Shown here piece after piece: positions 19,081-29,455 of a stretch of DNA of 64,000 nucleotides. The position numbers and the translations under genes were made by a program. The notes under the pieces were generated by a model. It had not been told where the DNA came from, did no database searches, and saw nothing but the letters and a program-made list of their open reading frames with translations. Positions within the stretch are counted from its first letter, which is position 1. Every line of letters starts with the position of its first letter. The DNA lies in NCBI GenBank assembly GCA_021769625.1, contig JAETSN010000001.1, positions 1 through 64,000 of the forward strand, read 5' to 3'. The stretch is from [Clostridium] symbiosum (lineage in GTDB: Bacteria; Bacillota; Clostridia; Lachnospirales; Lachnospiraceae).

Positions 19081-20754
19081 ATGAGAAAGAAAATAAAACG
19101 AGATATCTTGCGAAAAAAAGTGATATCCTGTATGCTGATAACGGGCCTTGCGCTGTCGCTCACGGCCTGCGGCCGGAAAGAATTCGGGAATCATGAAAAA
19201 GGGGTGGCGAACCCGGACACGAGCCAGACAGAGTTTGCGATCGTGGGAGCGCAGAGCGCGTTAAGCCCCGGTTATAAAGACAATGTGGTGACGAACCGGC
19301 TTCAGGAGGAAGCGGGGATCCATATCGACTGGACTACCATGAGTGAGTCTCTGTCAGAGCAGGTCAATATCCGCATTGCGGGTGAAGAGCTGCCGGATGC
19401 GTTTATGGGAGTGGGCTTCAGCAACTACGATATTTCAAGGTACGGCGATGACGGGACGTTTATCGACCTGACGCCCTATCTGACCGAAGAATATATGCCG
19501 AATCTGGCAAAGATCCTGGAGGAGAATCCGGATATCAAAAGCGCGATCACGATGGATGACGGCTATATCTACGGACTGCCCGCCGGTGAGCGCATGGGGA
19601 CAGCGGGAATCGGAGCGCCGGAGGACTACAGTATCTATACGATACCGCAGTTTTCCATGATCAACAAGGCGTGGCTGGATGAGTTGGGCCTGCCGGTGCC
19701 GACGACGCTGGATGAGCTGCATACCGCCCTGAAAGCGTTCAAGGACAACGACATGAGCGCGACATATTACGGGAACGATCCGGGGAGTACGATCCCGATG
19801 AGCACCGGTTTTGACCAGTGGTGCTGGGGACAGAATATCTTCTATGCTGGTTTCGGATTTACGAACTGGCCCAACGATGTCTGCAACGATCTGGTGCTTC
19901 GGGACGACGGAACGGTGGAGTTTGTCTGTGTGAGCGATGAATATCGGGAGGCGGTGACCTATTTCCATGACTGGTATGCGGAAGGGCTGATGGATGTGGA
20001 GATGTTCAGCCAGTCCGATACCCAGCTGATCTCAAAATGCTCCCAGGGCTATGTGGGTGTCTCCACCTGGTGGTATATCGAGGAGCTGATGGGCGACTAT
20101 GCGGATGACTATGTATTTTTGCCGATACTGGACGGGCCCGACGGCACCCACAATGTGACGGTCAGGACCGGCGGCGGGATCAACAGCGGGCAGCTCAATA
20201 TCACAAAGGCATGCAAGAGTCCGGCAAATCTGCTGAAGTTTTTTGACATGTGGTACGATCCGGAAAATGTCATGCAGCTCCAGTACGGCCCCATCGGCGT
20301 ATATTTTACGGGGCAGGATGAAAACGGCGTATGGCAGAGTATCTCCAATAAGGAGAGCCTTGAGAAATACGGCAAGGGCGCCGGAGAATTAAAGGGCGAG
20401 CAGGAAGTGGCAGGACCGAAGCTGATACTCAGCGATTACTATCTGACGACGTTCAAAATGGAAGACCGTGCGATCGAGAGGCTGACGGATCTGTATGAAT
20501 ACTGGATGCCCTATGTGGACAGCACAGCCGTCTATCCGGTGGACTGCGTGTTTACCGGAAGGGAACTGGACGACATCGACTGGTACAGGACCAGTTTCGA
20601 GAATGCGGTATCCGAACAGGAAGGGCTGTGGATCAAGAACGGCGGGCCCACGGATGAAGAGTGGGAAAGCTACAAGGCGCATTTGAGCGATAAGTGCGGG
20701 ATGGATAAGCTGCTGGCTACTTATCAGGCGGCGTATGATAGGTATTCTTCTTGA
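19081..20754 (+). CDS. extracellular solute-binding lipoprotein
   Basis: Lipobox LALSLTACG; downstream of the permeases. Confidence 0.88.
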   Translation: MRKKIKRDILRKKVISCMLITGLALSLTACGRKEFGNHEKGVANPDTSQTEFAIVGAQSALSPGYKDNVVTNRLQEEAGIHIDWTTMSESLSEQVNIRIAGEELPDAFMGVGFSNYDISRYGDDGTFIDLTPYLTEEYMPNLAKILEENPDIKSAITMDDGYIYGLPAGERMGTAGIGAPEDYSIYTIPQFSMINKAWLDELGLPVPTTLDELHTALKAFKDNDMSATYYGNDPGSTIPMSTGFDQWCWGQNIFYAGFGFTNWPNDVCNDLVLRDDGTVEFVCVSDEYREAVTYFHDWYAEGLMDVEMFSQSDTQLISKCSQGYVGVSTWWYIEELMGDYADDYVFLPILDGPDGTHNVTVRTGGGINSGQLNITKACKSPANLLKFFDMWYDPENVMQLQYGPIGVYFTGQDENGVWQSISNKESLEKYGKGAGELKGEQEVAGPKLILSDYYLTTFKMEDRAIERLTDLYEYWMPYVDSTAVYPVDCVFTGRELDDIDWYRTSFENAVSEQEGLWIKNGGPTDEEWESYKAHLSDKCGMDKLLATYQAAYDRYSS

Positions 20755-20826
20755 TGGTTAAGGGCGGACGCCGGGATAAAAATTTTGATTATATTTGTGT
20801 CTGATGGAAAGGAATAAGGAATTGAT

Positions 20827-22311
20827 ATGACAAGTCAAACACTGCGGGAAGCAAGGAAATATGAGGAGGCTTCGGAAAAACTGATCACTGAGAAAGAGCG
20901 GCCGTCGTTTCATCTGTCGGCGCGCACCGGCTGGATGAATGATCCGAACGGGTTTTCCTATTATAAAGGGCAGTATCATATGTTTTACCAGTATTATCCC
21001 TATGACGCGCACTGGGGGCCCATGCACTGGGGGCATGCGGTGAGCAGTGATCTGCTGCACTGGGAGTATCTGCCGGCGGCCCTGGCGCCGGATGAGTTCT
21101 ATGATATGGACGGATGTTTTTCCGGCAGCGCGATAGGACTGCCGGACGGAAGGCATCTTCTGATGTATACCGGTGTGGTCAGGGAGAGGCAGAGAAACGG
21201 CGGCACCTGCGAAGTGCAGACACAGTGCCTTGCGGTGGGGGACGGCGTGGATTATGAGAAATACGAAAAGAATCCGGTGCTGGATGAAAAAGACCTGCCG
21301 GAAGGCGGCAGCAGATTTGACTTTCGGGATCCCAAGATGTGGAGAAAAAAAGACGGAACTTATCTGTGCGCGGTCGGAAACCGCCCGGCGGACGGCAGCG
21401 GGCAGATCCTGCTCTATGCCAGCGAAGACGGTTTTCACTGGCAATATAAGAAGGTGCTGGCAGCCAACAACAACCGGTTCGGGAAAATGTGGGAATGCCC
21501 GGATTTCTTTGAACTGGATGGGATGGGCGTGCTGATCACCTCCCCGCAGGACATGCTGCCGCAGGGGTTTGAATATCATAACGGAAACGGAACGCTGTGC
21601 CTGATCGGGGCGTATGACGAAGAGACGGATACCTTTACGGAACAGTATAATCAGTCCGTGGATTACGGCATAGATTTTTATGCGCCCCAGACGATACTGA
21701 CGCCGGACGGACGCCGGGTGATGATCGGTTGGATGCAGAACTGGGATACCTGTGCGGTACGGATGCAGGAGGATCAGTGGTTCGGTCAGATGAGCCTGCC
21801 GAGGGAATTGTCCGTGAGAAACGGAAGGCTGTACCAGACGCCGCTTCGGGAGTTGGAAGAGCACAGGTGCGGTAAAGTCGAATACAGAGAAGTTTTTGTG
21901 ACGGATACGATCAGCCTGGAAGGCATCAAAGGAAGAAAGCTGGATATGGAGATCACGATACGCCCGGCGGATGAACAGAAGCTTTATCATAAATTTGCCG
22001 TCCGGTTTGCCCAGAATGCCCAGTATCAGACCTCCGTCAGCTTCAGGCCGAAGGAGAATGTTCTGAAGATAGACCGGAAGTTTTCCGGTTCCAGAAAAGC
22101 GGTGATCCATCAGCGCAGAAGCAGGGTGCGGAGCGAAAACGGGCACTTGAAACTTCGGATGATCCTGGACAGGTTCAGCGCGGAGATCTTTGTAAACGAC
22201 GGAGAGCAGGTGATGACAGCCGTGATCCGGACCGTGCAGGAGGCGGACGGGATTTCGTTCTTCGCGGACGGGGAAGTGAAGATGGATATCGTGAAATATG
22301 CGCTGGAGTAA
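20827..22311 (+). CDS. glycoside hydrolase family 32 (sucrose/fructan hydrolase)
   Basis: GWMNDPNGFSYYKGQYHMFYQYYP, RDPKMW, and WECPDFFELDG motifs. Confidence 0.95.
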   Translation: MTSQTLREARKYEEASEKLITEKERPSFHLSARTGWMNDPNGFSYYKGQYHMFYQYYPYDAHWGPMHWGHAVSSDLLHWEYLPAALAPDEFYDMDGCFSGSAIGLPDGRHLLMYTGVVRERQRNGGTCEVQTQCLAVGDGVDYEKYEKNPVLDEKDLPEGGSRFDFRDPKMWRKKDGTYLCAVGNRPADGSGQILLYASEDGFHWQYKKVLAANNNRFGKMWECPDFFELDGMGVLITSPQDMLPQGFEYHNGNGTLCLIGAYDEETDTFTEQYNQSVDYGIDFYAPQTILTPDGRRVMIGWMQNWDTCAVRMQEDQWFGQMSLPRELSVRNGRLYQTPLRELEEHRCGKVEYREVFVTDTISLEGIKGRKLDMEITIRPADEQKLYHKFAVRFAQNAQYQTSVSFRPKENVLKIDRKFSGSRKAVIHQRRSRVRSENGHLKLRMILDRFSAEIFVNDGEQVMTAVIRTVQEADGISFFADGEVKMDIVKYALE

Positions 22312-22393
22312 CATCCGGCGCTTTTTCTTTGTGCGTTTTCGGGGGCGGTAACCCGTTCGCATTTTTCGTTGGCATATTATATGGTTTCATGCT

Positions 22394-22558
22394 ATGATAA
22401 AAAACAGAAAAGGCGGCAGCAAAATATATGGTAAAACTGTTTTATGGAGAGGAAAGCACGCGACGAAGAAACAGTTTAATATTACGGGGCTCTGTGTTCC
22501 CGGGAAACATTGCAATGCACCGGTTGGCGATAAAGTGCTGATAGAGGCAGTCGTATAA
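22394..22558 (+). pseudogene. remnant resembling the N-terminus of AAA-ATPase-like/DUF1703-type proteins
   Basis: Open frame MIKNRKGGSKIYGKTVLWRGKHATKKQFNITGLCVPGKHCNAPVGDKVLIEAVV*; KKQFNITGLCVPGKH resembles the KKxFNxTGxCxPxxHYMVD start of that family. No P-loop follows. Confidence 0.4.
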
Positions 22559-22585
22559 ATTAAAAACGGAAAGGGGCACAAAAAG

Positions 22586-23983
22586 ATGAAAGCATTAGGA
22601 CTTGACATCGGAACAACAACGATCAGCGCGGTGGTCGTTAATATGGAAGGAAGGGAGATCGTAAAAGCGTATACGATTTCAAACGGCAGTTTTATTGAGA
22701 CGGATCTTCCGTGGGAGAAGATTCAGGATCCGGATAAGATCATGGAAAAGGCGTTGGGGCTCCTCGCGAAAATTTTGGAGGAGCATCAGGATATCGGCGT
22801 GATCGGGCTGACGGGCCAGATGCACGGGATCGTCTATCTGGATGAGAACGGAAAGCATATCAGCCCGCTGTACACCTGGCAGGACGGCAGGGGGAACATT
22901 GCGCTGGGGATCGACCGGTCTGGCGTTTCTTTGGCGGATGATCCCGGAGCTCAAAACACCCGGCCGGAGGACGCAAGAAATATCTGTGAAATTCTGACGG
23001 AAGAATTCGGGGTGAAAGCTTATACGGGTTACGGGCTTGTGACGCATCTGTATAACTGCAGAAATCATCTTGTGCCGGAAGGGGCGGCGAAGGTCTGCAC
23101 GATCATGGATTATCTGGGGATGAGGCTGACAGGGAGAAAAACGCCTCTGGTGCACAGCAGCAATGCGGCAAGTCTTGGACTTTATGATGCGAAGAAGGGT
23201 TGCTTTATGGCGGAAGTATTGCAGAGGGCAGGCGCAGATGCGGGAATCTTGCCGGAGGTGACGGACGATTTTGTTGTGATCGGCGATCATCAGGGGATCC
23301 CTGTCAGCGTAGCGATCGGTGATAATCAGGCGAGCTTTTTGGGATCGGTGGAAAATGCCGCGGATTCGATCTTAGTCAATATGGGGACAGGCGGACAGAT
23401 TTCCGTATTGTCGGATTCCTATTTTACCGCAAAGGGGATCGAGGCGAGACCCTTTGTGAGAGGATATTATCTTCTTGCCGGTTCTTCTCTGTGCGGCGGC
23501 AGGGCTTATGCGCTGCTGGAGCATTTCTTCAGGAGCTATACGGAGGCGGCAGGCGTGGGCGGCATCGACCACTACAGCGTGATGGGAAAGATCCTTGACA
23601 AAAAGAGCGGGGGAGAAAGGCTGAAAGTAAATACCGCTTTTTCCGGCACGAGGGAAAAGCCGGAAAAGAGAGGTTCCGTCAAAAATATCGGGACGGAGAA
23701 TTTCACGCCGGAGGCTCTGATCAGGGGCGTGCTGGACGGCATGGCGGAGGAGCTTTACAAGATGTACGGCAGGATAGAAAAAGGACTTTCCGGCGCAAGG
23801 AGCAGGATGATCGCTTCCGGCAACGGCATCCGGAAAAACCGTCATCTGCAGGAGATCATGAGTGAAAGATTCGGCATGAGTCTGGAGCTGGCGACGCGGG
23901 AGGAGGAGGCGGCATACGGCGCCTCGGTTTCCGGGATGATCGCCGCAGGGAGGCTGACGCTGAGAGAGGCGGTCGGCATATAG
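22586..23983 (+). CDS. FGGY family carbohydrate kinase (sedoheptulokinase-like)
   Basis: LGLDIGTTTISAVVV, IGLTGQMHGIVYLD, MGTGGQISVLS, ASGNGIRKN. Confidence 0.85.
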   Translation: MKALGLDIGTTTISAVVVNMEGREIVKAYTISNGSFIETDLPWEKIQDPDKIMEKALGLLAKILEEHQDIGVIGLTGQMHGIVYLDENGKHISPLYTWQDGRGNIALGIDRSGVSLADDPGAQNTRPEDARNICEILTEEFGVKAYTGYGLVTHLYNCRNHLVPEGAAKVCTIMDYLGMRLTGRKTPLVHSSNAASLGLYDAKKGCFMAEVLQRAGADAGILPEVTDDFVVIGDHQGIPVSVAIGDNQASFLGSVENAADSILVNMGTGGQISVLSDSYFTAKGIEARPFVRGYYLLAGSSLCGGRAYALLEHFFRSYTEAAGVGGIDHYSVMGKILDKKSGGERLKVNTAFSGTREKPEKRGSVKNIGTENFTPEALIRGVLDGMAEELYKMYGRIEKGLSGARSRMIASGNGIRKNRHLQEIMSERFGMSLELATREEEAAYGASVSGMIAAGRLTLREAVGI

Positions 23984-24079
23984 GAAAGAGATACCTGATG
24001 TGCTTTTTGGGGAGCGAGGGCATGCCGGCAAAGAATCTGTGTTTTGTCCGGATATGCCCTTGCTTCGGTTATTTTTAAT

Positions 24080-24337
24080 TTACTTCATCCCGCATCCGCA
24101 GAAGAGACTGCGCACATGTTTTACCTCTTCCGCATCCGCTTTTGCGGCGGGAACATAATAAGAACGTTCACGGGCGAGCTGATACAGCTCTTCCTGTGAC
24201 TGTTCACAGGCGTTTCTGAACTGTTTCAGAGTCTGCTTCAGTTCCTTGTTTTCCGTCTGGGGAATCATCTCGCCAAATCTTACAAGTTCGCCGTTGATAC
24301 CTGCGAGGGTATCATTTACCATTGTTTTGTCCTGCAT
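24080..24337 (-). CDS. CotF-like spore coat family protein
   Basis: Helical QDKTMVNDTLAGINGELVRFGEMIPQTENKELKQTLKQFRNACEQSQEELYQLARERSYYVPA. Confidence 0.65.
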   Translation of the reverse strand: MQDKTMVNDTLAGINGELVRFGEMIPQTENKELKQTLKQFRNACEQSQEELYQLARERSYYVPAAKADAEEVKHVRSLFCGCGMK

Positions 24338-24361
24338 ATTGCACCTCCTTTTTACTGATAC

Positions 24362-24553
24362 TTAACTTAAAAACTGCATGAGCTGTTCTTTGTTCTTCTC
24401 GGCGCCTTTTGCACCCTGTTCAAAGAACTGGCGAAGCTGGGGATCCTGTGTGCTGGAAGCATAGTCCTGCATCTTACACTTTGTTGTATCGTAGCCGCCG
24501 ATCAGGTGCCTCAGATTCTGAAGCTCCAATTCCGATAAATTAGCCATTTTCAC
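24362..24553 (-). CDS. small CotF-like/spore-coat-associated protein
   Basis: LSELELQNLRHLIGGYDTTKCKMQDYASSTQDPQLRQFFEQGAKGAEKNKEQLMQFL. Confidence 0.6.
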   Translation of the reverse strand: MKMANLSELELQNLRHLIGGYDTTKCKMQDYASSTQDPQLRQFFEQGAKGAEKNKEQLMQFLS

Positions 24554-24805
24554 ACCTCCTGTTTTTCCGCTGTTGCAGATATTTCCGTATCCGTTGTCAC
24601 AGGTATTTTTCTATCTGCTGTTTTCAGTATGCGATTTTTAAAAAGAAAATATGTCTGAGAAAAATTACTATTTTTATGATATTTCCCGGAACGGTTTTGG
24701 GAGGCGGGAGCGCATTTTCACTTGAGGCTTGATGCAAAGTATGTTATGATGACTAAATAAGAAAAAGATTACAGGAAAACTGCTTTGATAAAGGAGAAAG
24801 ATAGC

Positions 24806-25168
24806 ATGACAGAGGAAGCAAAGAAAAAGCTGGAAGAGGGCGGCGTCAACGTGGAAGAAGCGATGCAGCGTTTTATGAATAATGATAAGCTGCTGGAGCG
24901 GTTTTTAAAAAAATTTGTGTCTGATGAAAGTTATGGGAATCTGGTAAAAGCGATGGAAGAAAAGGACTGTGATAAGGCTTTTACGGAAGCGCATACATTA
25001 AAAGGGGTTACCGGGAATCTTGCGCTGTTCAGGCTGCATAACGCGATCAGCGAGCAGACCGATCACCTGCGTGGAAAAGATTTTGATGCGGCGGCGGAAA
25101 TGATGCCGAAAGTGGCGGCATTATATGAAGAAGTACTTGGTACGATCAAAGGGGTATACGGGATATGA
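24806..25168 (+). CDS. Hpt (histidine phosphotransfer) domain protein
   Basis: FTEAHTLKGVTGNLALFRL phospho-His motif; RBS AAAGGAG before 24806. Confidence 0.85.
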   Translation: MTEEAKKKLEEGGVNVEEAMQRFMNNDKLLERFLKKFVSDESYGNLVKAMEEKDCDKAFTEAHTLKGVTGNLALFRLHNAISEQTDHLRGKDFDAAAEMMPKVAALYEEVLGTIKGVYGI

Positions 25169-26391
25169 CATATCAGGATGCGTATAAAAAACTGGAAGCG
25201 GCAGGCCAGCTTCATGTTTTAAAGCATTATGACCAGTTGTCCGAGGTACAGAAAAAGAGTCTGTTGGAGGAGATCGCGCTGACGGATTTTTCGGTGCTCG
25301 CTTATCTGGAAAAAAGAGAAGAACTGATGAAAAAGGGCAGGATCACGCCTCTTGCGGCGATGGAGATCCCGGAGATAGAAAGAAGCCGTGACTGGTTTGA
25401 GGAGCTCGGATACCGCGCGATCCGTCAGGGAAAGGTAGGTACGGTTCTTCTGGCGGGCGGTATGGGGACAAGGCTTGGTTCGGATGAACCCAAAGGTATG
25501 TATGACATCGGGCTGACAAGGACCGTCTATATATTTGAGCGGATCATTTCCAATCTGCTGGAGGTTGTAAAGAGTGCCAACGCATGGATCCATCTGTTTA
25601 TCATGACCAGTGATAAAAATCATGAAAGAACGGTGGCGTTTCTGGACGAACATGATTATTTCGGCTATAAGCCGGGCTATATTCACTTTTTCCGTCAGGA
25701 GATGGCACCGGCATCTGATTTTAACGGAAAGGTTTATATGGAACGGCCGGACAAGATCGCCAATTCCCCCAACGGGAATGGGGGATGGTTTTCTTCCATG
25801 TCCAACGGAAAGATTCTGGAGATCGTGAAAAACAGAGGGATTGAGTGGCTGAACGTATTTGCGGTGGATAATGTGCTACAGAGGATGGCGGATCCCTGCT
25901 TTATCGGTGCGGTGATCGCTAAGGGCTGCAGTTCGGGGGCGAAGGTGGTAAAAAAGAATGCGCCGGATGAAAAAGTGGGAGTCATGTGTCTGGAGGACGG
26001 CAGGCCCTCTATCGTGGAGTATTATGACCTGACGGACGAGCTGATGAACGCAAAGGATGAAAAGGGCGAACCGGCATATAACTTCGGCGCGATTTTGAAT
26101 TACCTGTTTCAGGTGAAGGCGCTGGAGAAGACGATTGCGGAAAAACTGCCGCTTCACATCGTGGAGAAGAAGATTCCGTATATGGATGATGACGGGAATT
26201 TTGTGAGACCGGAGAAGCCTAACGGGTACAAGTACGAGACACTGGTGCTTGATATGGTGCATATGATGGACAGCTGTCTGCCTTACGAGGTGGTGCGGGA
26301 GCATGAGTTTGCACCCATTAAAAACATGACGGGGATAGATTCCGTGGATACGGCGAGGGAGCTTTGCAGAAAGAACGGCATTGAACTGTAA
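25165..26391 (+). CDS. UDPGP family nucleotidyltransferase (UDP-sugar pyrophosphorylase)
   Basis: VGTVLLAGGMGTRLGSDEPKGMYDIGL; GNGGWFSSM; overlaps the Hpt stop by ATGA. Confidence 0.92.
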   Translation: MTYQDAYKKLEAAGQLHVLKHYDQLSEVQKKSLLEEIALTDFSVLAYLEKREELMKKGRITPLAAMEIPEIERSRDWFEELGYRAIRQGKVGTVLLAGGMGTRLGSDEPKGMYDIGLTRTVYIFERIISNLLEVVKSANAWIHLFIMTSDKNHERTVAFLDEHDYFGYKPGYIHFFRQEMAPASDFNGKVYMERPDKIANSPNGNGGWFSSMSNGKILEIVKNRGIEWLNVFAVDNVLQRMADPCFIGAVIAKGCSSGAKVVKKNAPDEKVGVMCLEDGRPSIVEYYDLTDELMNAKDEKGEPAYNFGAILNYLFQVKALEKTIAEKLPLHIVEKKIPYMDDDGNFVRPEKPNGYKYETLVLDMVHMMDSCLPYEVVREHEFAPIKNMTGIDSVDTARELCRKNGIEL

Positions 26392-26481
26392 GTTAACCGG
26401 CGGCAGAGGAGAAAACCGGGAATCTGGCCGATATTATTTAAACCTATATAATTTCAATTTCCATGACAGGAGGGTGAAAAC

Positions 26482-27498
26482 ATGGCAATTTTAGTGACAG
26501 GCGGCGCCGGCTATATCGGCAGCCATACGGTGGTGGAACTGCAGAACGCCGGCTATGATGTGGTGGTAGTGGATAATCTGGCAAATTCCAGTGAAAAGTC
26601 TTTGAAGAGGGTGGAAGCCATCACGGGAAAACCGGTGAAGTTTTATAAGGCGGATATTCTGGACCGGGCGGCTCTGGAGGAGATCTTTGAGAAGGAGGAT
26701 CTGGATTCCTGTATCCATTTTGCGGGCCTGAAGGCTGTGGGCGAGTCTGTGCAGAAGCCCTGGGAGTACTATCAGAACAACATTGCGGGAACTCTGACGC
26801 TGGTGGATGTGATGAGAAAGCATAACTGTAAGAATATCATCTTTTCCTCCTCCGCGACGGTTTACGGCGATCCGGCATTCATACCGATCACGGAAGAATG
26901 TCCGAAGGGACAGTGCACCAACCCCTACGGCTGGACAAAATCCATGCTGGAACAGATCCTGACGGATATGCAGAAGGCGGATCCCGGGTGGAACGTGATC
27001 CTGCTCCGCTATTTTAACCCGATCGGCGCCCACAAGAGCGGGACTATCGGTGAGAATCCCAACGGTATTCCGAATAATCTGATGCCCTATGTGACGCAGG
27101 TGGCAGTCGGCAAGCTGAAAGAACTGGGTGTATTCGGCGACGATTATGACACGCCGGACGGCACGGGCGTCAGGGATTACATCCATGTGGTGGATCTGGC
27201 GATCGGCCATGTGAAGGCACTGAAGAAGATAGAGGAGAAGGCCGGACTGTGCATTTACAATCTGGGAACCGGGCAGGGATATTCCGTGCTGGATATCGTG
27301 AAAAACTTTGAGGCGGCCAACGGCGTAAAGATCCCTTACCAGATCAAACCGAGGCGTGCCGGGGACATTGCAACCTGCTATGCGGATGCGGCGAAAGCAA
27401 AAAATGAGTTGGGCTGGGTGGCCGAGAGAGGTATCCGGGAGATGTGTGAGGATTCCTGGAGATGGCAGAGCAATAATCCGAACGGGTATGATGACTGA
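26482..27498 (+). CDS. galE: UDP-glucose 4-epimerase
   Basis: [52 protein letters not shown]. Confidence 0.96.
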   Translation: MAILVTGGAGYIGSHTVVELQNAGYDVVVVDNLANSSEKSLKRVEAITGKPVKFYKADILDRAALEEIFEKEDLDSCIHFAGLKAVGESVQKPWEYYQNNIAGTLTLVDVMRKHNCKNIIFSSSATVYGDPAFIPITEECPKGQCTNPYGWTKSMLEQILTDMQKADPGWNVILLRYFNPIGAHKSGTIGENPNGIPNNLMPYVTQVAVGKLKELGVFGDDYDTPDGTGVRDYIHVVDLAIGHVKALKKIEEKAGLCIYNLGTGQGYSVLDIVKNFEAANGVKIPYQIKPRRAGDIATCYADAAKAKNELGWVAERGIREMCEDSWRWQSNNPNGYDD

Positions 27499-27545
27499 TG
27501 GGCAGTATATAAAATACACAGATATATTAAAAATAAGAAGCAGAT

Positions 27546-27590
27546 AAAAAGGAAGATGTCATTTGACAGGACGCTTCCTTTTTGCTTTTT
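27546..27590 (+). terminator. Rho-independent terminator after galE
   Basis: AAAAAGGAAG...CTTCCTTTTTGCTTTTT. Confidence 0.7.
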
Positions 27591-27629
27591 ATGGAACATG
27601 AGACAGTCAGCAGAACGTTTTCCCGTTGT

Positions 27630-27896
27630 TTAATCTTCCTCGATGATATGGATCTCCAGATAATCAAAATCAATGCTTTCCACGAAATTGTCCCGGGTAA
27701 ACCGGGTTTTTTTATGGCGTCTGAATTCGGTCACGTTGGAATCCAGCCAGATCGGTTTTCCGAGATCAAACTGATAACAGATCTCTTCCAGCGCGGAAAA
27801 AATCTTGTGCGTTCTGCTGTCCCGGGCTTCGTTTTCGACGACGGTATCCCGGAGCATATGATTATCCTGAAAAATTTTTCCCCAGAGCCTGAACAT
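27630..27896 (-). CDS. conserved-looking hypothetical protein (88 aa)
   Basis: MFRLWGKIFQDNHMLRDTVVENEARDSRTHKIFSALEEICYQFDLGKPIWLDSNVTEF...; GAAAGGAG RBS before 27896. Confidence 0.65.
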   Translation of the reverse strand: MFRLWGKIFQDNHMLRDTVVENEARDSRTHKIFSALEEICYQFDLGKPIWLDSNVTEFRRHKKTRFTRDNFVESIDFDYLEIHIIEED

Positions 27897-28457
27897 AACG
27901 GGCGCTCCTTTCCTGTGCGGTGTTCCATACTTCCCGTCATGCCGCCATCGGCGGCACAAACAATCCGTGAAACTTGTGGAAGGATCGCTTCAGCGATTCT
28001 TCGAGGAATGACTTGGATTTTCTTAGGCAGCGTCCTTTGCGGCCTTAGAAAATCTTCATTCCTTTCACAATTACTATACAGGAAATGCGGAGAGGGTGCA
28101 AGGGGAACATAAAAAACAGAGTATAAGTCAAATTTCAACATAAAATGGTTGCTTTTAGAATGCGATGCTTTATGTTGTGGGAGCCTGCGGTTGCTGCGGG
28201 CGGTGAAAATATCATATCGCGCCGCAGGATTGGGCGGTGTGTCTGGGTATTTCGATTTATGATACGATATTGTTCTAAAATGAGAAATGCGGGCATAAAA
28301 TATGGTATGTGCGCTGAAAAGGAGGTGTTGTAAAAATCGACGAAAAATATTAAAATAATCATAAAACTTTATAAAATATGCACACGGCACGAAAAGTGTG
28401 GTATAATGAATATGGAATTTTATCTAAAGCAGTGGAGGCAGCAAGGCAGGTAGTAAA

Positions 28458-29093
28458 ATGGATATAGAGCTTGACAGACCGGATGACGTGGATAACTGGA
28501 CAGAGTTAATGCTGATCTATACATCGGCGCTGAAACAGATTGAAACAAAACTGGAAATATTAAACGAAGAATTTCAGCATGTACATTGCTATAACCCGAT
28601 AGAGCATATAAAATCCCGGCTCAAGACGTCGGAGAGCATCGTAAAAAAACTGAAGAAACATGGATATGAATCGACACTGGACAATATGGTAAAATATGTC
28701 AACGATATTGCAGGGATCAGGATCATCTGTTCTTTTACTTCGGATATTTACAGACTGGCGGATATTATCCGCGGCCAGCAGGATATCCGGGTGATCTCGG
28801 TAAAGGATTACATAACAAAACCGAAACAAAGCGGCTATAAGAGTTACCATATGATCGTTACTGTGCCTGTGTATCTCTCTGACAGGATCATAGATACAAA
28901 GGTGGAGATCCAGATACGGACGGTGGCCATGGACTTCTGGGCGAGTCTGGAGCATAAAATGAAATATAAGTTCGAAGGGAACGCGCCGGAGCATCTGAAA
29001 AACGATCTGGTGGAATGTTCCAAGATCGTCTCCATGTTGGATACACGCATGATGATGCTGAATGAAGAAATGCAAAAGTATAACGAACATTAG
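28458..29093 (+). CDS. small alarmone synthetase-like RelA/SpoT domain protein
   Basis: IKSRLKTSESIVKKLKK, NDIAGIRIICSFTSDIYRLADII, KPKQSGYKSYHMIVTVPVY, VEIQIRTVAMDFWASLEHKMKYK. Confidence 0.92.
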   Translation: MDIELDRPDDVDNWTELMLIYTSALKQIETKLEILNEEFQHVHCYNPIEHIKSRLKTSESIVKKLKKHGYESTLDNMVKYVNDIAGIRIICSFTSDIYRLADIIRGQQDIRVISVKDYITKPKQSGYKSYHMIVTVPVYLSDRIIDTKVEIQIRTVAMDFWASLEHKMKYKFEGNAPEHLKNDLVECSKIVSMLDTRMMMLNEEMQKYNEH

Positions 29094-29122
29094 AAAATCC
29101 TGTGCCCGCCACAGGATTTTCT
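29093..29122 (+). terminator. Rho-independent terminator-like hairpin
   Basis: GAAAATCCTGTG-CCCGC-CACAGGATTTTC. Confidence 0.7.
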
Positions 29123-29455
29123 GATGAGAGGAAACCGCATTCTGAACGGGCAGTCGGTGTCTGTTTGGCCTGGAAATGAGGAGTGCCCGGATACCTTTCG
29201 GCACCCGGGCTATTATGAAAAAATTTATCTATGTGTGTAATGAAACTCATTACATATTCACCCTTCTCTAACTGTTTCCAGTATACAACTTAAATATGAA
29301 TAAATTATGAACAAAATGTAAACGATTGGTAAATATTTCTAATAAACAGAATGATGAGAAATATAAAATATACAAAATGCACAATGCTTAAAAATCCGGA
29401 ATTTGCAGACATTTGTGATATTCGCCAATCATATTATTTGTTAGCACCTCAGCCA

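Noticed and set aside
20765-20784. Another copy of the GCGTCCG repeat family (minus-strand TTTTTATCCCGGCGTCCG)
   Set aside because: Only ~20 bp of similarity; not enough to call a copy.
20758-22362. 534-aa minus-strand ORF antisense to GH32
   Set aside because: Composition is His/Pro/Arg rich with no domain motifs; the plus strand has unmistakable GH32 motifs.
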